The position numbers were made by a program, and so were the translations under genes. 64,000 nt of DNA, from the NCBI GenBank assembly GCA_964592235.1, contig CAZQCF010000015.1, forward strand, positions 1 to 64,000, given 5' to 3'. Below, in pieces: positions 10,806-18,799 of the stretch. A model generated the notes under the pieces. That model was given only the letters and a program-made list of their open reading frames with translations, made no database searches and was not told where the DNA came from. Within the stretch, counting starts at the first letter, position 1. Every line of letters begins with the position of its first letter. The DNA is from PLA3 sp964592235 (GTDB lineage Bacteria; Planctomycetota; Phycisphaerae; UBA1845; UTPLA1).

Positions 10806-11793
10806 CATTTTCCGCGCGGGTGTTCCAACCCTGAAGCGCTTCGCGCCCCTGGCGGAGCAGCTCTTGAAACACCGTGTCGTGATTGAGAATTCGCGCGGCC
10901 GCGCGGCCCAGCGCCGCCTCACACCGGCTTACGCGCACCAGCGGGCAGCCCACTTCCTCCGCAAGGCGACGAAGCGACGTACGCAATTCCTCGCATGGAA
11001 TGCCGAGTCGCTCGGCGGCGCAGCGGCGGATCAACTCGCGGTCGGCTTCACATCGTTGCGGCCGCTGCGACTCGATGGTCACAGCCCGCGCGATCGCCGC
11101 GTCGATGCGCTGGCGAATCAGGTCACCGAGGGTGATGCGGTCGCGCGCGGCGTTCGGCATCGCTCGTCGCGTTCGATGGCAGGGAATGGAAAACAGCCTG
11201 TCGTCGCGCCCGTGCAACGGGACCACCCGCGGCAGAGAATAGCTCGGCGACGCTTCGCGCCGGTTGGACGGCTCGGACGGATCGCGCGCATCGGCCGCCG
11301 CGCGCCGCGAGGCGTCGCGCCGCCGGCGCTGGGTGACGAACGGGACGCGGATCATCGGCCCGTATTCGTGCCGATATCGACTCATGGCGAAATGAATTCG
11401 AGCCATCGCGTAGGAGGCGAAGACTCCGTGCCGCGCCGGGTCATGCGAGCGAATGGCCTCGGCCAGCGCCAGATAACCCTCCTGCGTTATGTCCGCCCGC
11501 TCCGGCGGAAAATCCGGCCGCGCTCCGAACGTTCGCTTCAGCGTCAGATGCACTAGCGGCGCGTGCCGCTCCACCAGCGCCCGTTGCGACGTACTCAAGC
11601 CGGTCAGCGGAATCGTGGCAGACGGATCGGCCTGGACCTTCCGATGCGATGGGGGCGGTGGTTCCGTGCTGCCCGGGCGGTGCGCATTGCACGGCGCGCC
11701 GCCGCCGGGGTGATGCTTCGCCGCGCGCGACGAAGCCCGGTGGCTGCGCCGGACGCGAGCGATGCGGTTGCCGGAATCTGCGAAGCGGGTCAT
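10750..11793 (-). CDS. Sigma-70 family protein with region 2 only
   Basis: The 347-residue protein carries a clear sigma-70 region 2 at about residues 72-150: LVERHAPLVHLTLKR, then ADITQEGYLALAEAIRS, then DPARHGVFASYAMARI and MSRYRHEYG. The middle is Arg- and Ser-rich and low in complexity. The C-terminal third is helical (ITLGDLIRQRIDAAIARAV, later EELRTSLRRLAEEVGC) but no convincing region 4 for -35 recognition could be seen. It may be a divergent alternative sigma factor or a regulator derived from one. Target promoters are unknown. The N-terminal 60 residues are disordered-looking and the true start may lie downstream of 11793. Confidence 0.68.
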   Translation of the reverse strand: MTRFADSGNRIARVRRSHRASSRAAKHHPGGGAPCNAHRPGSTEPPPPSHRKVQADPSATIPLTGLSTSQRALVERHAPLVHLTLKRTFGARPDFPPERADITQEGYLALAEAIRSHDPARHGVFASYAMARIHFAMSRYRHEYGPMIRVPFVTQRRRRDASRRAAADARDPSEPSNRREASPSYSLPRVVPLHGRDDRLFSIPCHRTRRAMPNAARDRITLGDLIRQRIDAAIARAVTIESQRPQRCEADRELIRRCAAERLGIPCEELRTSLRRLAEEVGCPLVRVSRCEAALGRAAARILNHDTVFQELLRQGREALQGWNTRAENVTIEALRPARTARGGDGE

Positions 11794-11852
11794 GTCCTAA
11801 CATATACCAAACATCGACCGGTGTCAAGGAAGCTGCGCGGAATCGATGGCGA

Positions 11853-12599
11853 TCAGCCGACCAAAGCGTCAAGACTTGTCACCAGCGCTGCCCGCACTGC
11901 TTCGGGATCGCTGCGCGTCAAATCGACCGAAGCCCCGACCTCAAAGGGACCTACGGCCGTGCGCGTCAGCAATTCACAGACCGCCCCACAACCCAAGGCA
12001 ATTCCCAGGTCTCGCGCGATCGCTCGGATGTACGTCCCCCGGCCGCAGGCGATATCCAGCTCCAGCCGTGGCCAGTCATACGCGAGCACGTCAATCGCGT
12101 CGATGCGGATCGGGCGCGGTTCGTGCCGCACCGTCTCGCCCGCCTTAACGCGCTGGTAGCTGAATCGTCCGCCGACGCGCATGGCGCTGTAGTCCGGCGG
12201 TGTCTGCATCACGTCGCCGCGCAGCGCGGCCACGGTTGCGTCGACCGCCTCGCGCGGGGGCGGCTGGGCGCCGGGCACGTCGCGGAAGGGTTGCTCCGGA
12301 TCGAATGTCTCATTGGTGACACCCAGCCGCAGCGTCGTGCGGTAGCGCTTCGGCATGGCCATGATCCGTTCGACCCAGCGCGTCGCGCCACCGACACACC
12401 CGACGATCACGCCGTCGGCGAACGGGTCCAGCGTCCCCGCGTGGCCGACCTTGCGCAGCCCGAAGATCGGTCTCAGGCGATAGACGTATTTCGCGCTGGT
12501 CCATCCGCGCGGTTTGTAGAGATTCACCGCGCCGCACGGCTCCGGCGGATCGCCGGGTGACGCCGCGCAAGGTTCCTGCTGTGAATGGCTCGTTGACAT
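11853..12599 (-). CDS. truB: tRNA pseudouridine(55) synthase
   Basis: It isomerises uridine 55 to pseudouridine in the T-loop of tRNAs. The catalytic motif GHAGTLDPFADG is intact with D58 as nucleophile, preceded by NLYKPRGWTSAKYV, the usual 'KP.G.TS' start of TruB. RYRTTLRLGVTNETFD and the CGRGTYIRAIARDLG motif follow in family order. At 248 residues it is short relative to E. coli TruB (314), lacking most of the C-terminal PUA domain. The start is the ATG at 12599; a family 1 repeat lies immediately upstream. Confidence 0.95.
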   Translation of the reverse strand: MSTSHSQQEPCAASPGDPPEPCGAVNLYKPRGWTSAKYVYRLRPIFGLRKVGHAGTLDPFADGVIVGCVGGATRWVERIMAMPKRYRTTLRLGVTNETFDPEQPFRDVPGAQPPPREAVDATVAALRGDVMQTPPDYSAMRVGGRFSYQRVKAGETVRHEPRPIRIDAIDVLAYDWPRLELDIACGRGTYIRAIARDLGIALGCGAVCELLTRTAVGPFEVGASVDLTRSDPEAVRAALVTSLDALVG

Positions 12600-12625
12600 C
12601 TGCCACGCATTCTAAAGCCGCAAGC

Positions 12626-12737
12626 ACAACTCCTCTCCCCCTCGGGGGAGAGGCTGGGTGAGGGGGGTAGGCTGAATTCTTTGCGACCTTCACCCTCACC
12701 CCGGCCCTCTCCCTGGCAGGGAGAGGGTGTGTTGAAT
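12626..12737. repeat. Structured repeat, family 1 copy A (degenerate ends)
   Basis: Two hairpins flank a centre: CCTCTCCCCC/GGGGGAGAGG at 12632-12653 and CCCTCTCCCT/AGGGAGAGGG at 12705-12727. Between them GGGTGAGG pairs with CCTCACCC. The ends (GCACAAC and GTGTTGAATC) are decayed forms of the 10-bp terminal repeats of copies B and C. It lies between truB and the GT39/TPR gene. Confidence 0.8.
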
Positions 12738-12743
12738 CTGCTT

Positions 12744-15017
12744 CTACGGCGCGGGCTGCGTCGTTGCTCGCGCGGGCTGCGTCGTCGCCCGCGCGGCCGC
12801 GACGTCCAGCGCGCGAAGCATTCGTCGAACGTCGTCCCGATCCGGCTCGCGGTCGAGCAGCGCGCGGGCTTCTTCTCGCGCGTCGTCAATGCGACCGAGC
12901 CGGGCCAGCACCGACAGCCGCAGCATTTGAGCCGGGGGCTTGAGGGCACGATGTCGCGCGAGCGCGTCAAGCTGGGCCAGCGCTTCGGCCGCCCGGCCCC
13001 GATTGAATTCCAGAATCGCCAGATTGAGCAATGCTTCTTCGTGTCGCGGGTTGATCACTAGTGCTGCGCGATACGCCGCCGCCGCGTCGTCGAAACGTCC
13101 CAGCTCCAGCAGCGCGTTGCCGTAGTTGACGCGCCCGTCGACCATCTCCGGCTCTTCAGCCAGAGACTGCTCAAACATCGAAATCGATTCGGCCGCGCGA
13201 CCCGTTCGTGCCAACACGCCCGCGAGGCCCGCCCGCGCCAGCGAATCGCGATCATCCATTTCCAGTGCCTTGCGGTAGAAGCCCTCGGCTTCATCGAGCC
13301 GCCCCGCGTCAATCAACACCGCCGACCGCGCGCGAAGCGGCGCGGCCTCTCCCGGCGCCACTGCCGCGGCGCGATTGACCGACGCGAGCGCTTCATCAAG
13401 TTTCCCGCCGCGACGATGGATGTCAGCCAGAATGAGCCATGCATCGGCCGCGGACGGATCGACTTTCACCGCGCGCTGTGCGTCGCGCTGCGCTTCGGCC
13501 AGTCGTCCGGTTGCGGCGAGCGCTGCCGCGTGATTGGCCAGTCCCGTCGCCGACGCACTTCGATCCTTCGCGCGCCCCAGGTTTGCGATGAGCGCCAAGG
13601 CGATCGCCGCGATGAACCCCGTGAGCATTTGCTGCTTCGAAAGCTTGGGCACTCCAGTCGGTCGAATACGCAGCAAATGGGCGATGAGTTGCAACACGCC
13701 TACCGCCGCGAAGCCGATCAGCACGGGGATCATCGGGAAGCGATACCGCCCGAAGACGACAAACGCAACGAGTGTCACCACTGTGGCAAGCATCCACAGG
13801 TAGAGCGGCCACAGTTCGCGTACGCGATGGACCGACAGAAAGACGCCAATCGTTGCCAGCGGCAGCAGCACGCCGAAATGAAAGAAACGGTCCAGCCATC
13901 GCAGGACCGAGCTGTGCTCCGTGTAAACGTAGTAATCCTCCGCGTCCATCCACTCGGCCGCGCCGAGCGTCATGAGCACCTTGCGAGCCAGCAGCTTCGC
14001 CCAGTCGCCGGGATTCGCGCGGATGCGCTCGACGGCCTGATCGAAGTAATAGTCCGACACCTCACTTGGAGAGAGTGACCGGCCGATCGCGCGCTCGGCG
14101 GCGCGCGTCCAATCGCGCTGTTCGAACTCCCCGCTGCCGCGCCCCAGGCGCAACGCCTGATACGTGCCGCGGCCGCTCGGATCGTTGCCCATGGCGAAGT
14201 TCTGCCCAAGATTCGGCGTGGTGAGCACCCATTCGCCGAGCACGACGCGATTGCGAATCACCCACGGCGCGAGCATCAATGCGATCGCGGCCGCGCCAGT
14301 GATTGCGAATGCCGCATGGCCGACACGACGCGACGGAATTAACGGCGTCTGTGGCGCGCGCTGGCCCAGCCAGAGAAAGGCAGGCACGATCGGCGCCGCC
14401 AGCAGCAGCGCTTGTTGAACGTGGATCAGCAGTCCCATGATCGCGCCGCAGAGCAGCGCGCGGGGGACGGTCGGCCGCTCGCGCCAGAGGGTCATGGCCC
14501 ATAGCAGCGCCACGACCAGGAACATGCCGAGGCTGGTCTTTTGAATCAGCAGGTCGAAGAAGATCGCCGGCGGATAGAGCGCCAGCATCAGCGCGGCGAT
14601 GAGGCCGACGCGATCGGAGAACCACCGGCTGATGGCGCGATGCAGCAGCAGGCACGAGAGCGCGGCGAGCATGAGTTGCACGATTCGCGGAAAGAGAAGG
14701 TCGTCTGCATCGATGCCACGCGCCGCGGCGAGTTGGCGCACCGCCGCGAGGAAGTACGCATAGAGCGGCGCGTGGACGAACCCGCGCGGGCAGGCCCATT
14801 GCCCCGAGGCAATCGCCCTGGCGCAGTCCTCGTACACGCGCCCGTCAGAGATCGTGTGATTCAAGAATCCCAGATCGCGCAACTGATGAAGGCACGCCAT
14901 CCGCGCGGCCATCGCGATGAAAAAGATCCCGAACAAGGCGGTAAGCTCACGGACTGCGGCCCACTTCCGAGGCGCGTCGGGGCCGATGGGCGTCGGTTGA
15001 GGCTTGCTGGGAGTCAT
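12744..15017 (-). CDS. GT39-like membrane glycosyltransferase fused to TPR repeats
   Basis: The protein has about 757 residues from the ATG at 15017 (a TTG at 15047 would add ten). The first about 470 residues are a multi-pass membrane region with long hydrophobic helices separated by short loops. The early luminal loop (DGRVYEDCARAIASGQW, then HAPLYAYFLAAVR) is characteristic of ArnT/PMT-type glycosyltransferases, which use polyprenyl-phosphate sugars. From about residue 500 it has tandem tetratricopeptide repeats, for example LAEAQRDAQRAVKVDPSAAD, LDEAEGFYRKALEMDD and FDDAAAAYRAALVINPRHEE. The donor sugar and the acceptor protein or lipid cannot be read from the sequence. The C-terminus ends in Thr/Ala-rich repeats (ARATTQPARATTQPAP). 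Confidence 0.8.
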   Translation of the reverse strand: MTPSKPQPTPIGPDAPRKWAAVRELTALFGIFFIAMAARMACLHQLRDLGFLNHTISDGRVYEDCARAIASGQWACPRGFVHAPLYAYFLAAVRQLAAARGIDADDLLFPRIVQLMLAALSCLLLHRAISRWFSDRVGLIAALMLALYPPAIFFDLLIQKTSLGMFLVVALLWAMTLWRERPTVPRALLCGAIMGLLIHVQQALLLAAPIVPAFLWLGQRAPQTPLIPSRRVGHAAFAITGAAAIALMLAPWVIRNRVVLGEWVLTTPNLGQNFAMGNDPSGRGTYQALRLGRGSGEFEQRDWTRAAERAIGRSLSPSEVSDYYFDQAVERIRANPGDWAKLLARKVLMTLGAAEWMDAEDYYVYTEHSSVLRWLDRFFHFGVLLPLATIGVFLSVHRVRELWPLYLWMLATVVTLVAFVVFGRYRFPMIPVLIGFAAVGVLQLIAHLLRIRPTGVPKLSKQQMLTGFIAAIALALIANLGRAKDRSASATGLANHAAALAATGRLAEAQRDAQRAVKVDPSAADAWLILADIHRRGGKLDEALASVNRAAAVAPGEAAPLRARSAVLIDAGRLDEAEGFYRKALEMDDRDSLARAGLAGVLARTGRAAESISMFEQSLAEEPEMVDGRVNYGNALLELGRFDDAAAAYRAALVINPRHEEALLNLAILEFNRGRAAEALAQLDALARHRALKPPAQMLRLSVLARLGRIDDAREEARALLDREPDRDDVRRMLRALDVAAARATTQPARATTQPAP

Positions 15018-15258
15018 GAGCAGCCAAGCATAAGGCAGGGTTTGCAATCGCCGCGCGAAACGTCTACCGCTCTTGCCCCTTCGTTACCCCGCCGGGCGAT
15101 TGAGAAACCGCTTTCCGCACCAAAAAACTGCTATTTCCGATCCGCCCTGACTATGCTATGCTTCCCGGCATTCGGGATCGGCTGTGCGCGGGGTGATCCA
15201 GCCTTCGGGTTGAATCATGAACGGCCGATAACCTTCTGGGGTGACTGGAGAAACGCGA

Positions 15259-17130
15259 GTGGAACTTCCAAGACGCGAACGCGGAGAAGAGCTGTTACCC
15301 CCCGGTGCGCTGACGGACCTGCGCCGCCGACTCCGTCTGATTGCGCCCCAGCATGACCTGACTTCCGTCGTGGCGTGTGCCTTCGACCATCGCACGCGCA
15401 TGCTGCCGTTCATTTATGCCGACATGCGCATGGCGCCGGCCGGCGTTCGTGCGGTCGGTTCCGCGATGGCCGATGCGGGCTTCAACAAGACGCGCATCGT
15501 GCTGCAACAGTGGAACAGGAAGTTTCGCCCGTCGCTGATGCGGCTGGATGGGCGCATCCCCGACCTGTTCATGGTCTCGTCGATGCAGATTCACACGGCG
15601 GCGCTGAAGGACCTGCTCCGCGATGCCTGCCGGATCGAGGAGTCGAACCGGCCGCTGATCATCGCCGGCGGGGCGAAGACGATTTACGAGCCGTGGGACG
15701 TGTTCAGCACCGACGCGGCCGACCCGTGGGGGGCCGATGTCGCAGTGACGGGCGAGGAATATGTGCTGTTGAGCCTGCTGGAAGTGGTGCTGTCGGTGCG
15801 GAAGCCGGGCACGTCGCTTCGGGCCGCGTTCCTGCGGGCAAAAGAAGACGGTTTACTTGATGCGATCCCCGGTTTGGTCTACCCGCGCATCGACGCGGCG
15901 ACGGGCCGTACCGAGCAGTTGATCGATACCGGCATTCAGCAGCTCGTCGGCGACCTCGATGAGTTGCCCGACCCGGTTCACGGCTATCGCCTGCTCGAGC
16001 CGCCGAGCAACGCGACGACGCTCGGGATGAAGGCCCTGCCGGCCAGCAGCGTGCGGCGTTATTCACCGATCGCCTCGCTCGTACTCACGTTCGGCTGCAA
16101 GTTCGCCTGTCAGTATTGCCCGATTCCGGCGTACAACCAGCGGCAGCATCGCCTTAAGAGCGGCGAGCGCATCGCCGAGGAGTTTCACCGGCTGTACAGC
16201 GAGTACGGCCTGCGCTATTTCTTCGGCGCCGACGACAACTTTTTCAACCACAAAGAGCGCACCCTGGAGATCATCCAGACGCTGGCCCGCAAGGAGTTCA
16301 ACGGCCAGCGCGTGCGAAAGGTCATCCGCTGGGGCACGGAAGTCACGGTTCACGACACGTTGCTGCTGCGCGACCATCTGCCCGAAGTGCGCAACGCCGG
16401 CGTTCGCGCCCTGTGGCTCGGCGTCGAAGACCTGACCGCCACGCTGGTCAAGAAGGGTCAAAGCGTCGACAAGACCACCGAGGCGTTCCACCTGCTTCAG
16501 AAGCACGGCATCTGCCCGATGCCGATGATGATGCACCACGACACGCAGCCGTTGTACACGCCCGGCAAGCCCTACGGCCTGATCAATCAGGCGCGGCTGC
16601 TGCGCAAGGCCGGCGCGGTAAGTCTGCAAGTGCTGATGATTACGCCGGCAACGGGGTCCAAGCTGTACGAGGAAGCGTTCACCACCGGCCTGGCCTACGA
16701 CGAAGTTGGCGGGCGCAGGGTCGAGACGCACATGCTCGACGGCAACTACGTCGTCGCGTCGAACCATAAGCAGCCGTGGAAGAAGCAGTTCAACATCCTC
16801 GCGGCGTATCTGTATTTCTACAATCCGCTGCGCATGCTCTGGGCGCTGGTCCGGCCCAAGAGCCGGTTGTACCTGGCCGACGCCGGCATGCAGTTCATCG
16901 GCATGTGGGGCCTGGGCCAGACGGTCCGCCGCACGCTCGGCTGGGCGTTTCGGCTGATGCGCGGCGGCATCCGCCGGCGCACACGCATCCCCGCCAGCCT
17001 TATTCCCATGCGCGCCGTGAACGGCGAGGCCGCCAGCCACGCGCTGCCCGGAACGCCGCTGGGCGGTTTCGTGCAGTTGCAGGTTCACATGCCCGGCAAG
17101 GCAGCACGCACCGCGCGAGCATCGGCATAG
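15259..17130 (+). CDS. Radical SAM protein with N-terminal B12-binding-like domain
   Basis: The start chosen is the GTG at 15259, with GGAG eight bases upstream, giving 623 residues. The first about 260 residues resemble a cobalamin-binding Rossmann domain of the B12-radical SAM class (RIPDLFMVSSMQIHTAALKD, LIIAGGAKTIYEP). The radical SAM CX3CX2C triad follows at C280, C284 and C287 (GCKFACQYCPIPAYN). The C-terminal 150 residues contain hydrophobic stretches and a basic patch (RRGGIRRRTR-like), suggesting membrane association. The family includes methyltransferases and ring-forming enzymes; the substrate is not evident. It is not in an operon with either neighbour. Confidence 0.85.
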   Translation: MELPRRERGEELLPPGALTDLRRRLRLIAPQHDLTSVVACAFDHRTRMLPFIYADMRMAPAGVRAVGSAMADAGFNKTRIVLQQWNRKFRPSLMRLDGRIPDLFMVSSMQIHTAALKDLLRDACRIEESNRPLIIAGGAKTIYEPWDVFSTDAADPWGADVAVTGEEYVLLSLLEVVLSVRKPGTSLRAAFLRAKEDGLLDAIPGLVYPRIDAATGRTEQLIDTGIQQLVGDLDELPDPVHGYRLLEPPSNATTLGMKALPASSVRRYSPIASLVLTFGCKFACQYCPIPAYNQRQHRLKSGERIAEEFHRLYSEYGLRYFFGADDNFFNHKERTLEIIQTLARKEFNGQRVRKVIRWGTEVTVHDTLLLRDHLPEVRNAGVRALWLGVEDLTATLVKKGQSVDKTTEAFHLLQKHGICPMPMMMHHDTQPLYTPGKPYGLINQARLLRKAGAVSLQVLMITPATGSKLYEEAFTTGLAYDEVGGRRVETHMLDGNYVVASNHKQPWKKQFNILAAYLYFYNPLRMLWALVRPKSRLYLADAGMQFIGMWGLGQTVRRTLGWAFRLMRGGIRRRTRIPASLIPMRAVNGEAASHALPGTPLGGFVQLQVHMPGKAARTARASA

Positions 17131-17178
17131 CGAAACGCCAAGACGCCAAAACGCCGAAACGCCGAAACGCCGAGTCGC
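17131..17178. repeat. Tandem 8-bp microsatellite after the radical SAM gene
   Basis: Five near-identical units of pattern RARACGCC run directly from the stop codon of the preceding gene. Related A-rich units with AAACGCC occur, on the other strand, in the 3' end of the convergent gene at 17495-17560. The rest of the 361-bp gap to 17491 holds only the inverted repeat at 17287-17362. Confidence 0.7.
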
Positions 17179-17286
17179 GGTGTGCGGAGGTGTCGTCCGC
17201 ATAGGGATCCTGTGCATCAACCTGGGGTCGACAGTGGGATTTGGCAGCAGCTTCGGTGAATCTCGATTGAGGAGATGATTAGGCGT

Positions 17287-17362
17287 GTGTGCCACTGCTT
17301 CAAGCAGTGCAACCGACCCGGTGCGTTCTCTCGTGATCGCACTGCTTGAAGCAGTGGCACAC
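17287..17362. repeat. Perfect 24-bp inverted repeat with nested palindromes
   Basis: The left arm (17287-17310) begins GTGTGCCACTGCTTC and the right arm (17339-17362) is its exact reverse complement. The loop is 28 bases. Each arm is itself a near-palindrome (CACTGCTT/AAGCAGTG), so two side hairpins closed by GTGTGC/GCACAC can form. This is the same plan as the family 2 repeats. It sits between two convergent genes and could serve as a bidirectional terminator. Confidence 0.8.
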
Positions 17363-17491
17363 GGCATGATTTACGGACCCTGGAAATGCTCTAAGAGCAC
17401 CTAACATAATGAAAGCAGTCCACGGTAATTGGACGGGCGGGACGCCCGTACCACCCTTTCTGTTTGGCGCTCTAATTACGACCGTGTTGAA

Positions 17492-18799
17492 CTATCGCGG
17501 CGGGTCGACGGATTGACTGGTTGGCGTTTTGACTTTTTGACTCTTCGACTTTTCGTCTTCGTGCATGAATTCCGGCAGGCCGAAGGCCCGGCCCTTGCCG
17601 ATATGCTCGATCATTCGGAAGACGACGGGATTGACCAGTGCGTCGACGCGCGGCCCGGGCATTCCGATCGCTTTGAAATCAATCAACGACTGATCGCTCC
17701 GGTGGCAGTCGGTGCAGGATCGCGGCTCCTTCCGTCGCAGCGGATGGACCGCCGCCAGCAGCGAATCACGCTCCGCCTGTGACAACCCCGTGTCCTGGCG
17801 CGGCGCGACATCCACCGCTTGAGACGTGGTTACGGTCTGATTCGTCGGTGAAACGGCGGCGCCGTTTCGCTGGGCCGCACGCTCAACCGCTTCGAGGTAT
17901 CGCCGTTTGGCGGCGTCTGTGTCCGGATGCCCTCGTAACAGGTTTCCATCGCGGTCCACCACGGCCAGCTTCGCGCCGTATTCACCGCGGAAGTGACGCG
18001 GAAGCTCTTCCCTCGCGGCACTTAACAGTTTCTCCATCGCCGGCGAACCGGGCCGTACGGCGGCGATGTGCCGGGCGAGTTCCTTGAGGCTGCGCGAGCC
18101 GCCCGACGCGTCGGCGGCTTCGTGCAGCAGCCGGCCGAGCCGGTCCGCGTCGGTCTGATCGAACGCGGGCGCTTCGCGCCGGCGCGCGCGACGCTCCGTC
18201 GCAGCAGCGCCGCCGGTTCCGCGCGCCGCGTCATCCGCACTGGCCGCGAGCACCATGCCGAACGCATCGAGCAGGGCGGGCGTCCTACGCGGCTCTCCGG
18301 TCTTCAAGTCGTACCACGCGAGTTTGAGCGGGGTGGGCTGGTGGTCGAAATGGCAGACGCCGCAGTGCATCGAGCTGGCGTGCATGTTGAGGAAGGCTCG
18401 CAGCTCCTTGTCGCGCGCGTGCGGCAGGGGGGCATGGCAGCCGCTGCGCGAGCAGTCGTTGTAGGCATCGGGCGCGATCCACGTATCGAGCCGATGGTAA
18501 TGGGCCAGGGGCGAGCGGGGGTGCTCTGCGGCATCGAGCGCGGCGAACGCGCTGCGTCCGGCTGCGAGCGTCGCAGCGTCCAGGCGCGTCGGCAGGGCGG
18601 TGATCTGCGCCGGCGGGCCGGACTCGATGGCGAGCGAGACGATCAGGTATCGCACGGCCGCGAAAGTGAGGTAGCCGATCAGAGCAGTGAGCGCGAGGGC
18701 ATAGACGCGCGGGAACGTGCGCCGAAAGGCGCGCCACGACGCAGAAGCGATGCGCCGCCAGGGGATGCGTGCCACGGCTGTGACCCATTTAGCCGGCAT
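17492..18799 (-). CDS. Membrane-anchored trihaem cytochrome c
   Basis: The start is the ATG at 18799, which has GGAGG six bases upstream and overlaps the stop of the upstream cytochrome gene; 435 residues. A basic N-terminus precedes one transmembrane segment (about 28-52, ALALTALIGYLTFAAVRYLI). Three haem sites are seen: CSRSGCH (a CX4CH variant), CGVCH, and CTDCH near the C-terminus. The stretch between the second and third is helical and charged. The last about 20 residues (KSKSQKVKTPTSQ...) are encoded by low-complexity repeat DNA, so the original stop may have been lost. Translational coupling with the octahaem/cytochrome b gene implies one complex. The redox partner is unknown. Confidence 0.85.
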   Translation of the reverse strand: MPAKWVTAVARIPWRRIASASWRAFRRTFPRVYALALTALIGYLTFAAVRYLIVSLAIESGPPAQITALPTRLDAATLAAGRSAFAALDAAEHPRSPLAHYHRLDTWIAPDAYNDCSRSGCHAPLPHARDKELRAFLNMHASSMHCGVCHFDHQPTPLKLAWYDLKTGEPRRTPALLDAFGMVLAASADDAARGTGGAAATERRARRREAPAFDQTDADRLGRLLHEAADASGGSRSLKELARHIAAVRPGSPAMEKLLSAAREELPRHFRGEYGAKLAVVDRDGNLLRGHPDTDAAKRRYLEAVERAAQRNGAAVSPTNQTVTTSQAVDVAPRQDTGLSQAERDSLLAAVHPLRRKEPRSCTDCHRSDQSLIDFKAIGMPGPRVDALVNPVVFRMIEHIGKGRAFGLPEFMHEDEKSKSQKVKTPTSQSVDPPR

